Assembly (NCBI GenBank): GCA_029938595.1
Contig: JAOZUP010000017.1
Location: 1 to 20,830 of the forward strand
Direction: 5' to 3'
DNA length: 20,830 nucleotides
From: Thermoanaerobaculales bacterium
Lineage (GTDB): Bacteria > Acidobacteriota > Thermoanaerobaculia > Thermoanaerobaculales > Sulfomarinibacteraceae
Positions 7,294 to 14,022 of the stretch are shown here, piece after piece. Numbering within the stretch: the first letter of the stretch is position 1; each line of letters opens with the position of its first letter. Both the position numbers and the translations under genes were made by a program. Below the pieces are notes generated by a model, which saw only the letters and a program-made list of their open reading frames with translations, was not told the DNA's origin and made no database searches.

Positions 7294-8958
7294 ATGCAGG
7301 CTAACGGGAGTGGCACGGCTCCGCAGGTTCCCTATCCATCCGCCAAAGCGCTGCGCTGGCTCCTCGGCGTCAGGCTGGTGGTCATTTCCACCCTCTTCCT
7401 CGGCATCCTGCTGATCCAGGTCAACAGCCAGAAGATCCTGCCGCTCAGGAACTACTATGGCCTGATTTTGTTCAGCTTCGGGCTCTCGTTGCTGTACCTC
7501 ATCCTCTACGCCCGACAAATCTCACCGCGCGTTCAGTCGTGGATCCAACTTCTTGGCGACATCGCAGTCGTCACCGGCATCGTCTACTTTACCGGCGGCC
7601 TCTATTCGCCGTTTTCCTTCCTCTACCTGACCGTAATCGCAGTCGCCGCCATGCTGATGCGCGGCGGCGGCTTGATCTTTGCCGGCCTCTCCGCGGTGGC
7701 CTACGGGCTCGTGGTGGATCTGATGGTCTTCGAGGTTCTGCCGGTACCGGAAAGTCTGACGGGAATCCAGATCGCCGTGCCAACGTCGCGGGTCCTGGTC
7801 ACCCTGCTGACTAACGTTGTCGGGTTCCTTCTGGTGGCGTTGCTGGTGTCGTATCTCGGCGAGTCTCTGCGCAGTGCCCACCATCGGTTGCAAGAGGAGT
7901 CCGAGCGTACGAAACAGTTCGTCGCCCTCACCGATCACGTCGTGCGCTCGGTGGGCTCCGGGATCATCGCCTGCGACCTTGAGAGCAGGGTCCTGCACCT
8001 GAATCCCGCCGGCGCCGGGATGCTTGAGATCGCCGACGGAGAATCGGTTACGGGATCGCTCCTCGACCAGGTCATCCCGCTCGAGGACCAGAGCTGGGGG
8101 CTTTTGAAGACGCGGGCGCGAGAACGCGATGTGGTGCGGCTAGAGGGATCGGTTGCGACTACGGGCATGCGGATCGGCATGACGATCGGCCCGCTCGCAG
8201 ACGAGCGTGAGAACGTGGTCGGCTTCATCGTCACCTTCCAGGATCTTTCCGAGATCAAGATCGAAGCCGAACGGCAACGACTCCAGGAAAGGATGGCGGC
8301 GGTCGGCGAAATGGCAGCCCGCATGGCTCACGAAATCAAGAACCCGCTCGCGTCGATTTCGGGGTCCGCGCAGGTGCTGGATTCGGCCGAAACGCTGGAT
8401 GACGAAGGACAGCGCCGCCTCCTCCGGATTCTGATCGACGAGTCGCGCCGTCTTTCCGGAATCCTCGACGGCTTTCTCGAGTACACCAGACCCCACAAGG
8501 CGGCGTTCGGCCCCTGTGACGTGAGCGCCATGCTCCGCGACTGCGTTGACCTGCTCGGCCGTTCCGAGGAGCACCGCGATGACCACCAACTGCGGCTGAG
8601 CATCCCGGAGGATCTCGTGCTTCGCGGTGAGGAGCATCAGCTTCGCCAGATCATCTGGAACCTCTCCCGCAACGCGCTCCAGGCCATGCCGGACGGCGGC
8701 GAGCTTGAAATCACGGCTGTGCGGAGGAACGGACGGGTGGTGCTGCGCTGGCGCGACACCGGGGTTGGGATGACCGAGGAGGTCCGCCGGCAGGCCTTCG
8801 AGCCGTTCGTCACCACCCGTCCGGGTGGAACAGGTCTCGGTCTGGCAGTGGTGTACGCTGCAGTCGCCGAGCACGGCGGGACGATCGCCATTGACAGCAC
8901 TCCGGGCAGCGGAACCCTGGTCACTGTCGAGCTTCCGGCTGAGAGGGTGGCGGTATGA
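7294..8958 (+). CDS. pilS: PilS-type membrane sensor histidine kinase
   Basis: Sensor kinase of the pilus two-component system; PilS usually reads pilin level in the membrane and tunes PilR. The 554-aa product has an N-terminal sensor of about six hydrophobic segments (roughly residues 22-42, 53-72, 85-100, 107-122, 126-148 and 166-188), a PAS-like domain (210-320), a HisKA domain with MAHEIKNPLASISG (344-357; phospho-acceptor His346), and an HATPase domain with an N box NLSRNALQAM, G1 DTGVGM and G2 GGTGLGL. All catalytic boxes are intact. The start at 7294 has only a weak GGTGAG site. Its stop overlaps the pilR start by 4 nt (ATGA). The specific PilS role rests on gene order, the membrane topology and the NtrC-type partner. 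Confidence 0.88.
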   Translation: MQANGSGTAPQVPYPSAKALRWLLGVRLVVISTLFLGILLIQVNSQKILPLRNYYGLILFSFGLSLLYLILYARQISPRVQSWIQLLGDIAVVTGIVYFTGGLYSPFSFLYLTVIAVAAMLMRGGGLIFAGLSAVAYGLVVDLMVFEVLPVPESLTGIQIAVPTSRVLVTLLTNVVGFLLVALLVSYLGESLRSAHHRLQEESERTKQFVALTDHVVRSVGSGIIACDLESRVLHLNPAGAGMLEIADGESVTGSLLDQVIPLEDQSWGLLKTRARERDVVRLEGSVATTGMRIGMTIGPLADERENVVGFIVTFQDLSEIKIEAERQRLQERMAAVGEMAARMAHEIKNPLASISGSAQVLDSAETLDDEGQRRLLRILIDESRRLSGILDGFLEYTRPHKAAFGPCDVSAMLRDCVDLLGRSEEHRDDHQLRLSIPEDLVLRGEEHQLRQIIWNLSRNALQAMPDGGELEITAVRRNGRVVLRWRDTGVGMTEEVRRQAFEPFVTTRPGGTGLGLAVVYAAVAEHGGTIAIDSTPGSGTLVTVELPAERVAV

Positions 8959-10313
8959 ACCGAGCCCATATCCTTGTCATTGATGACGAAAAGTCACTTC
9001 GCGAGTTCCTGACGATTCTGCTCGAGCAGGAAGGCTACGAGGTGACGACGGCCGATACCGTGGCAAGCGGCATCGAGCGGATTGCGGGCAAAACCTTCGA
9101 TCTCGTGATGTGCGACCTCAAGCTTCCGGACGGCAGCGGTCTCGAGGTGCTGGGAGAGGCTCGGAAGCGGCAGGTGGAGAGCCCCTTCATCATCATCACC
9201 GCCCACACCACACCGCAGCACGCTCTCGAGGCGTTGCGTGCGGGCGCCGCCGAGTATCTGTCCAAACCGTTCAACGTGGAGGACCTCAAGCTCATCCTGA
9301 CCAAGCTCGTCGGTGAGGACGCCGAGCCTGAAGAAATGCCGGATGTCCCCAACTTCATCGGCTCGAGTCCTGCCATCCGGCGCATCCTGGACATGGTGCC
9401 GCGGCTCGCGGCAACGCCGTCCACCGTCTTTATAACCGGCGAGAGTGGCACCGGCAAGGAGCTCCTTGCCCAGGCCATCCACGCATTTTCCGCAAATGCC
9501 AACGGGCCCTTCCTGAGCGTCAACTGTGGCGCCCTGCCCGAAGGACTGTTGGAGTCCGAACTCTTCGGCCACGTTCGCGGTGCCTTCACCGGCGCGGTAC
9601 GCGACAACAGGGGGCTGTTCGTCGACGCCGAGGGCGGAACGCTCCTTCTCGACGAGGTCGGTGAGTTGACCCTGCCAATGCAGGTCAAGCTGCTGCGGGT
9701 CCTCCAGGAACGGCGCGTCCGCCCGGTCGGGGCGAGTCGTGAGATCGAGGTGAATACACGGGTTCTCGCAGCCACCAACCGCGATCTCGACCAGGCCGTG
9801 AAGAACGGTGAGTTCCGTGAGGATCTTTACTACCGGCTCAACGTGCTTCATCTCCATCTGCCCCCACTCCGCCAGCGTGTCGAGGATTTGCCGGAGCTCG
9901 CCCGGCATTTCGTCGAACAGACGTGCAAGAACTTCGCCCTGCCCGTGAAGAGACTGACTCCAGACGCGCTGCGAGTGCTCCAGGCCTATTCGTGGCCGGG
10001 CAACGTTCGGGAGCTCGAGAACGTGATCGAGCGCACCGTCGCTCTCGAGGGCACGGAGATGATCTCCCCAGGCAGTCTGCCCGTGCACCTCCGTGGCGAC
10101 TCCGCCGTTTCCCCGATCGAACACACCGGGCTGCCCGAGGAGGGGTTGGACATCGACGAGTATCTGGATAACATGCGTCGGTCCCTGATGCGCCAGGCGC
10201 TGGAGCGCACGGGCGGCCACCAGAAGAAGGCCTCGGAGCTCCTGCGCATGTCTTATCGGGGCTTCCGATATCACGCGGAGAAACTCGGACTCACACACGA
10301 CGAGAAAGAATGA
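8955..10313 (+). CDS. pilR: PilR-type sigma-54-dependent response regulator
   Basis: NtrC-family activator of sigma-54 promoters, classically that of pilA. The 452-aa product has a receiver domain with D10/D11, phospho-acceptor D54 in VMCDLKLPDGSG, T82 and K104; then an AAA+ domain with Walker A GESGTGKE (162-169), the sigma-54 contact loop GAFTGA (209-214) and Walker B LLLDEVGE; and a Fis-type helix-turn-helix at the C terminus (TGGHQKKASELLRMSYRGF). It is complete. The ATGA overlap with pilS indicates translational coupling. No pilin gene or clear sigma-54 promoter adjoins it in this window, so its main target probably lies elsewhere. The PilR name is supported by the five-gene order rather than by any unique residue. 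Confidence 0.9.
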   Translation: MNRAHILVIDDEKSLREFLTILLEQEGYEVTTADTVASGIERIAGKTFDLVMCDLKLPDGSGLEVLGEARKRQVESPFIIITAHTTPQHALEALRAGAAEYLSKPFNVEDLKLILTKLVGEDAEPEEMPDVPNFIGSSPAIRRILDMVPRLAATPSTVFITGESGTGKELLAQAIHAFSANANGPFLSVNCGALPEGLLESELFGHVRGAFTGAVRDNRGLFVDAEGGTLLLDEVGELTLPMQVKLLRVLQERRVRPVGASREIEVNTRVLAATNRDLDQAVKNGEFREDLYYRLNVLHLHLPPLRQRVEDLPELARHFVEQTCKNFALPVKRLTPDALRVLQAYSWPGNVRELENVIERTVALEGTEMISPGSLPVHLRGDSAVSPIEHTGLPEEGLDIDEYLDNMRRSLMRQALERTGGHQKKASELLRMSYRGFRYHAEKLGLTHDEKE

Positions 10314-10330
10314 CCGGCACGGAGAACTCG

Positions 10331-10906
10331 ATGAACGACGGGAAACGAATTCGTCTCCAAAATTTTCAACGCTTCGTGACGAGAACTGGTGCGGCGTGCG
10401 GGCTCGCAGTTCTCAGCCTGGTGATCGGTGCGTGCGCTCAGCCGACGTCCCATGTGGCCGACGCCGGCACCGCTCCGCCTCCCCTCGAGGTCGCGCTGCC
10501 GCGGGCAATCCTCCCCGACGGCGCCACCGTAGATCTCGAGCTTGCCACGACTCCTGAGGAGACCACCACCGGTCTGATGTTCCGGCCGTCGCTGCCCGCA
10601 GATCGTGGGATGCTCCTTCTCTGGAGCGAGGAACGCTACGCGACCATCTGGATGATGAACGTCCTCATTCCCCTCGATATTGTCTACCTCGACGATACGG
10701 GAAAGGTGATCGAGGTCGTGATCGAGGCGCGACCCTGTGCTGCCGAGCCCTGCCCCCGATTCACTCCCGACGAGCCTTCGCGAGCCGTGCTCGAGATGGC
10801 GGCGGGAAGCATTGCCGCCCACGGCATCACCGTAGGCGAGAGCATCAAGTTCGAGCAGGTGTCGGGTTACCCCATTTCAAGTGAGGAATTAGGAATTAGG
10901 AATTAG
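10331..10906 (+). CDS. DUF192 family lipoprotein
   Basis: The family function is not established. The product (191 aa from this start) has a hydrophobic stretch ending in a lipobox-like LVIGAC with the cysteine at residue 35, so it is probably a lipoprotein anchored outside the inner membrane. The DUF192 core follows, with TGLMFRPSLPADRGMLLLW, WMMNVLIPLDIVYLD and the Cys-containing RPCAAEPCPRF segment. ATG 10331 was chosen because GGAG sits 6 nt upstream; an in-frame ATG at 10310 overlaps the pilR stop (ATGA) and would add seven residues. The gene follows pilR directly and may be transcribed with it. Oddly, the final codons and the stop lie in a GGAATTA tandem repeat, so the last six or seven residues are repeat-derived and probably not part of the fold. 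Confidence 0.85.
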   Translation: MNDGKRIRLQNFQRFVTRTGAACGLAVLSLVIGACAQPTSHVADAGTAPPPLEVALPRAILPDGATVDLELATTPEETTTGLMFRPSLPADRGMLLLWSEERYATIWMMNVLIPLDIVYLDDTGKVIEVVIEARPCAAEPCPRFTPDEPSRAVLEMAAGSIAAHGITVGESIKFEQVSGYPISSEELGIRN

Positions 10907-11023
10907 AAATGCCGCCCACCCATCCGAAACTTCCAAATTCTCAGTTCTCAATTCTGAATTCAACCCCACTGTCCGGGGAAATACTGGAGGGGTTGGGAAT
11001 TCCTAATTCCTAACTCCTAATTC
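10885..11023. repeat. Heptamer repeat pair forming an inverted repeat between convergent genes
   Basis: Three and a bit GGAATTA units (10885-10906) face a near-perfect complement at 11003-11023 (one mismatch in 21). Further partial complementarity (TTCAACCCC near 10957 and GGGGTTGGGAA near 10989) lies inside. The stop codons of both convergent genes lie in the outer arms: TAG at 10904-10906 on plus and TGA at 11022-11024 on minus. The structure could act as a two-way transcription end. It has no T-run of the usual kind. Confidence 0.75.
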
Positions 11024-11318
11024 AAGACGTGCCGGTCGACTTCTTGGCGGGGTCTTTCGTTTTTGGTTTGTCGTTATTCTTGGGTGTGCTCGTGTTCTGT
11101 TCCTCGGTCTTTGCTAGCGCAGTCGAGCGGCCACCGTTGCCCTTGCCGTAGTCGGTGACATACCAACCACTGCCCTTGAACTGGAGGGCGGGCGCGCTGA
11201 GGAGGCGACGCACCGAGCCGCCGCACTCCGGGCACGTCATCTCAGAAGCGTCCGCAACCCTTCGGATGCGCTCGAATCGATGGCCGCACACGAAACACTC
11301 ATACTCATACAGCGGCAT
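11022..11318 (-). CDS. FmdB family zinc ribbon protein
   Basis: Small putative regulatory protein of unknown exact role. The 98-aa product opens with the family signature MPLYEYEC and has a rubredoxin-like zinc ribbon from C8-x2-C11 and C29-x2-C32 (CFVC and CPEC). A KGSGWYVTDYG segment follows at about 50-60, then a low-complexity Lys/Thr/Asn/Pro tail. The start at 11318 is set by the signature; the frame is open upstream but that part overlaps the DUF4388 gene. It begins 5 nt after the DUF4388 stop, so the two form an operon. The stop codon sits inside the repeat arm shared with the opposite gene. FmdB was named from formamidase operons, but no such genes are here. Confidence 0.88.
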   Translation of the reverse strand: MPLYEYECFVCGHRFERIRRVADASEMTCPECGGSVRRLLSAPALQFKGSGWYVTDYGKGNGGRSTALAKTEEQNTSTPKNNDKPKTKDPAKKSTGTS

Positions 11319-11323
11319 AACGT

Positions 11324-12082
11324 CTATGCCCGGACCTGTATCAGGATCTTCCCGCTCGCAGAAGGATCTACCGACACGAATTGCAGCTCGGACAAGGCAT
11401 ACAGAACCCGTACGTTGGCTCCCGGACTCGCGGAACCGCTCTCGCACAGCTCGTAAAGCGTCCGCTTGCCGTTAACGAACTCCAGAAGCTCTAGCTCGTC
11501 AGGCTCGAGGCGAAAATTCTCGAGATGGGGCGGACATGGGAGACGCTTGAGCACGGCCCCTCGACCACCCATTCGCGCCGTGATCGTCTTCGGATCCGCG
11601 ATTCGCCGGCAACCTGCAATGATGGCGCGGGCGGCGGGAACCTTGATCTTGAACACCTCGTCGTCTCTGGCGCGGCCCACCTCGAAGCTGACCTCTCCTT
11701 CGTCCCAGTTGAAGAGGCTCCAAAGGATCGCCTGCACCTGCTTGCGCACCGCGGACCCGAGATCGTCCTTCCCGACAAAACCCATACGGACCAGGATCTC
11801 GCCGTGGCGGGCGCCGGGCGTTTTTCTGAGCTCGTCCGAGGATGCGCGGAGCTGATCCTCGGTGATCACCTCGGTCCCGACCAGGAAGTTGCCCAGCGAC
11901 TCGGCCCGGTCGGTGGAGGTGGCAAAGATAATGTCCCCGTCGAGGAGGAAAACACGCTTGGTGCACTTGTCGCGCACCAACTCGAGGACTCCGGGAACAC
12001 CGTACCGATTGACGGTCGCGAGGATCTCCGGCAGCGGTGTCTTCTGAAGGTCGCTCCGGTAAACGAATTCTCCGCTCGGCAT
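11324..12082 (-). CDS. DUF4388 (PatA N-terminal-like) domain protein
   Basis: Function unproven. DUF4388 domains occur in signalling and gliding or motility proteins of Myxococcota, Cyanobacteria and Acidobacteriota. The 252-aa product begins MPSGEFVYRSDLQKTPLPEIL, followed by the core GVLELVRDKCTKRVFLLDGDIIFATS (about 29-54), which matches the usual conversion-of-input-to-FLxGxIxxA pattern. A helical middle (LGNFLVGTEVITEDQL) resembles type II/IV secretion ATPase N-domains, and a LLEFVNGKRTLYELCE segment near the C terminus is typical of these proteins. The start at 12082 was preferred because AGAGG sits about 9 nt upstream and homology starts here; the frame is open to 12154. No catalytic motif is visible. 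A link to the pilus genes upstream is conceivable from the family but is not shown. Confidence 0.8.
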   Translation of the reverse strand: MPSGEFVYRSDLQKTPLPEILATVNRYGVPGVLELVRDKCTKRVFLLDGDIIFATSTDRAESLGNFLVGTEVITEDQLRASSDELRKTPGARHGEILVRMGFVGKDDLGSAVRKQVQAILWSLFNWDEGEVSFEVGRARDDEVFKIKVPAARAIIAGCRRIADPKTITARMGGRGAVLKRLPCPPHLENFRLEPDELELLEFVNGKRTLYELCESGSASPGANVRVLYALSELQFVSVDPSASGKILIQVRA

Positions 12083-12121
12083 CGATAATCCTCTTCCCCA
12101 AAAAAACGACTGGACACGCAT

Positions 12122-12146
12122 CCGCCAACCATGTGAAGGCTGGCGG
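12122..12146 (-). terminator. Hairpin at the tRNA-Sec 3' end
   Basis: On the minus strand CCGCCAGCC (12146-12138) pairs with GGTTGGCGG (12130-12122), one G-U pair, around a 7-nt loop. The left arm uses the tRNA CCA end. A T7 run (A7 on plus, 12100-12106) follows 15 nt after the stem, too far for a standard intrinsic terminator. It may be a processing or partial termination signal between tRNA-Sec and the DUF4388 gene. Confidence 0.4.
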
Positions 12147-12239
12147 AAGCGCAAGGGAATCGAACCCTCCGACCGACCCTACTGAGACCGGCCCAACGGA
12201 TTTGAAGTCCGCGGAAGCCACCAGGCCCCATGCGCTTCC
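12141..12239 (-). tRNA. selC: tRNA-Sec (anticodon TCA)
   Basis: Inserts selenocysteine at recoded UGA codons. The 99-nt gene has every diagnostic feature: an 8-bp acceptor (GGAAGCGC/GCGCTTCC), a 5-bp T stem with TTCGATT loop (8+5 architecture), a 6-bp D stem with a 4-nt loop, an anticodon loop CTTCAAA with TCA opposite plus positions 12203-12205, and a long variable arm of about 8 bp (GGCCGGTC/GGTCGGTC). CCA is encoded. A TAGAAT -10 box lies just upstream on the minus strand (12251-12256); the -35 is weak. It is 58 nt upstream of the DUF4388 gene on the same strand. SelA, SelB, SelD and any selenoprotein are outside the window. Confidence 0.95.
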
Positions 12240-12277
12240 TCGCAAAGGTCATTCTACCACCCACCGGATCGGGTTAA

Positions 12278-12404
12278 GGGTGCAGGGTGCGGGGTGCAAA
12301 ATCGCAATCGCTATCGGGATCGCTATCGCAATCGCTATCGAAGTGGACGCCATCGATTTGAGGTTTCGATACCGATAGCGATTGCGATAGCGATAGCGAT
12401 AGCG
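12278..12404. repeat. Hexanucleotide (GCTATC/GATAGC) inverted-repeat hairpin
   Basis: About three GGGTGCA-like heptamers (12278-12298) precede a 40-nt arm built of ATCGCT/ATCGCA hexamers (12303-12342). A 40-nt arm of the complementary GATAGC hexamers follows at 12365-12404. The arms pair over most of their length with a few mismatches. The hairpin lies between the divergent tRNA-Sec and tRNA-Ala genes. It is not a CRISPR, since there are no spacers and the unit is 6 bp. Confidence 0.85.
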
Positions 12405-12526
12405 AAGGACACATCTGATGCGGAAGCAGCACCTCCACGAGGCCATTCAACCCCTAATGACTACCTTGCATCATGACTTGACACCGCTGTTTGCTGATTA
12501 ATGACCACCCGGCGAGCGGGTGTCCA

Positions 12527-12555
12527 TTGACACACACCACACCGTTTGCTACAAA
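12527..12555 (+). promoter_or_regulatory. Sigma-70 promoter of tRNA-Ala
   Basis: TTGACA (12527-12532) and TACAAA (12550-12555) are separated by exactly 17 bp. The -10 ends 12 bp before the tRNA-Ala 5' end at 12568, which fits a short leader. This is the best sigma-70 promoter in the window. Confidence 0.8.
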
Positions 12556-12567
12556 GTGCGTTCCTGT

Positions 12568-12643
12568 GGGGCCGTAGCTCAGTTGGGAGAGCGCCTGAAT
12601 GGCATTCAGGAGGTCGACGGTTCGATCCCGTTCGGCTCCACCA
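12568..12643 (+). tRNA. tRNA-Ala (anticodon GGC)
   Basis: The 76-nt gene folds as a standard cloverleaf: acceptor GGGGCCG/CGGCTCC, D arm GCTC/GAGC, anticodon stem CCTGA/TCAGG with loop ATGGCAT (anticodon GGC), T arm GACGG/CCGTT with loop TTCGATC, and an encoded CCA. The G3-U70 pair, the alanine identity element, is present. Its 3' 47 nt are also the left copy of a 56-bp direct repeat, so the gene has served as an integration site and is rebuilt by the inserted DNA. Confidence 0.96.
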
Positions 12644-12652
12644 GGCTTCGTT
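12597..12652 (+). repeat. Left 56-bp direct repeat (putative attL)
   Basis: Identical over 56 bp to 19526-19581. It runs from the anticodon stem of tRNA-Ala through CCA and 9 bp beyond (GGCTTCGTT). Flanking bases differ on both sides, which defines the edges. Confidence 0.9.
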
Positions 12653-12731
12653 TTCAACCCTTGTTGTGAATGAAGCCTGCCACGGCGCAGCCGCAGGCGA
12701 AGCCGGGCATCCCCGTTCACGTCCGTACAGG

Positions 12732-12874
12732 GTTGAGAAGCTTCCTTGCACCGCAAAACACAGACCCTGGCAAATCGAAACCGCAACTGCCTTCCGATCT
12801 CGAAAGAAGGCCGCCGCATTCGAGAAATACCTGAATTCCACTCCGGCCGAGCCTTCGCAAAGAAGCACTCTTGA
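12732..12874 (+). pseudogene. GIY-YIG endonuclease C-terminal remnant, frameshifted
   Basis: Read from 12732, the plus strand encodes VEKLPCTAKHRPWQIE and then AAAFEKYLNS. After a -1 shift near 12839 it continues HSGRAFAKKHS and stops at 12872-12874. The TAKxRPW, AxxFExYLxS and GRAFAKKH patterns are those of the C-terminal half of short GIY-YIG family proteins. The N-terminal GIY-YIG catalytic part is missing, and the reading frame is broken by what looks like one lost base. It lies 90 bp right of tRNA-Ala, just inside the left repeat. The assignment rests on motif memory only. Confidence 0.5.
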
Positions 12875-12951
12875 AGATGATCGGGAGGCCCTACGCCAAC
12901 CACCCACCCTCTGCGACCTCCTTTTGCTCGGGCCACTTCCATGGACTCTGT

Positions 12952-14022
12952 TTACGAACCGCCGCAATAACTTTTCGCCACATAGGGGGACGTCATGGAG
13001 GAAAGCAACGCCCCGTAGTTGAGGTTGAACTCCACTTCGTCACCAACCTTCAAGCCCAGCTCCTTGGCATCGATCAGGATGTGATCACTACTCGCTCCGA
13101 GGATTTCGATATCCGTGCGGGGTGTGAGCCCTGCGACGAGTACATCCTGCAAACCGATTCCGAGTATGACTCTCCTCATCAGTCCCCGATTCGAGAAATC
13201 AGGCATATTCCCAAAGGCGTCCTGACAGATATCCCCATAGGGCTTGGATGGTTTCACCTTTGATTCAATGACCTCCGCGACCAGCTTCAATGCGTCGGTG
13301 GACATACCCGGTATCTGTTTTCGGTGGAGGGATTCACACCCCAAAAAGATCGATTCCCCCAACCTCAAGTTGTTGATCTTCCCCACGTCTGGTGTGGACA
13401 TGAACCAGTCATAGTTGGCTGAGTTGCCGCCGGAGACATACCGCAATGTCATGCCGAACTTCTCTTCGATATCTCGAGCGAGTGATGAAAGATGACCGAG
13501 GTTTTCCTCGTCCGGCTTGACTCCTCCAAAACACGCCAGGTTGGTTCCGATGCCAACCAAAACGATTCCTTTTTGGCCGATGACCTGCTCAACGGTTTCC
13601 TCCAGAGCTCCAGGCAGAAGGCCTTCCCTCAGATCACCCATTTCCACCATGAGGATGATCTTGTGCGTCACACCGGTTTTGACGGCAAACCTGGAAAGCG
13701 CTTCGATGACCGAGAACTCCGTGTTGAGGCTGATGTCGGCATACTTCACGGCAGATTCGGCCTGGCTCGGTGCGGGGCTCCTCAACAGGACAAACTGGGC
13801 CTGTACTCCCGCCTGACGCATCCGCTTGATGTTCTCCAGCCTCGAATCGGCGAGGGTGTCGATTCCCGCTCTCACGAGGACGTCAGCAACTGCGGGATCT
13901 CCACATACGGCCTTTGTCACACCGATGATGCCGATGCCCTTCGATGCGTAGATCTCCCGGAGCTTCGTTGCGTTGTGCGAGATCTTTTCGAGATCGATCT
14001 CGATTCTCGGTGTCGTCGTCAC
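12952..14022 (-). CDS. Alanine/ornithine racemase family PLP enzyme
   Basis: Predicted to interconvert L and D forms of an amino acid (alanine, ornithine or similar) with pyridoxal phosphate. The 356-aa product has the alanine racemase N-terminal TIM-barrel: IEIDLEKISHNA (7-18), catalytic-lysine motif GVTKAVCGDP (K37 in 34-43), DSRLENIKRMR, a GIGTNLACFGG segment, and SGGNSANY, which resembles the phosphate-binding GGNS motif of this subfamily. The C terminus NLNYGALLSSMTSPYV is characteristic of the ornithine racemase-like branch rather than Alr. The start is GTG at 14022, overlapping the DUF1611 stop by 3 to 4 nt (GTGA), so translation is coupled. The gene ends the operon; 77 bp separate it from the GIY-YIG remnant. 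Substrate is not determinable from sequence. Confidence 0.85.
   Translation of the reverse strand: MTTTPRIEIDLEKISHNATKLREIYASKGIGIIGVTKAVCGDPAVADVLVRAGIDTLADSRLENIKRMRQAGVQAQFVLLRSPAPSQAESAVKYADISLNTEFSVIEALSRFAVKTGVTHKIILMVEMGDLREGLLPGALEETVEQVIGQKGIVLVGIGTNLACFGGVKPDEENLGHLSSLARDIEEKFGMTLRYVSGGNSANYDWFMSTPDVGKINNLRLGESIFLGCESLHRKQIPGMSTDALKLVAEVIESKVKPSKPYGDICQDAFGNMPDFSNRGLMRRVILGIGLQDVLVAGLTPRTDIEILGASSDHILIDAKELGLKVGDEVEFNLNYGALLSSMTSPYVAKSYCGGS

Noticed and set aside
11319..11447. N-terminal extension of the FmdB frame.
   Set aside because: It overlaps the DUF4388 gene; the family always begins MPxYEYxC, here at 11318.
12083..12154. N-terminal extension of the DUF4388 frame, running into the tRNA-Sec 3' end.
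   Set aside because: It overlaps the tRNA and lacks a ribosome site; ATG 12082 has one and starts the homology.
12303..12404. Hexamer repeat block as a CRISPR array.
   Set aside because: The unit is 6 bp with no spacers, and the halves are inverse complements.
12454..12967. Minus-strand open frames across tRNA-Ala that read like RDRTVDLLNAIQALSQLSYGP.
   Set aside because: This is the well-known false peptide made by translating the antisense of a tRNA gene; the DNA is tRNA-Ala.
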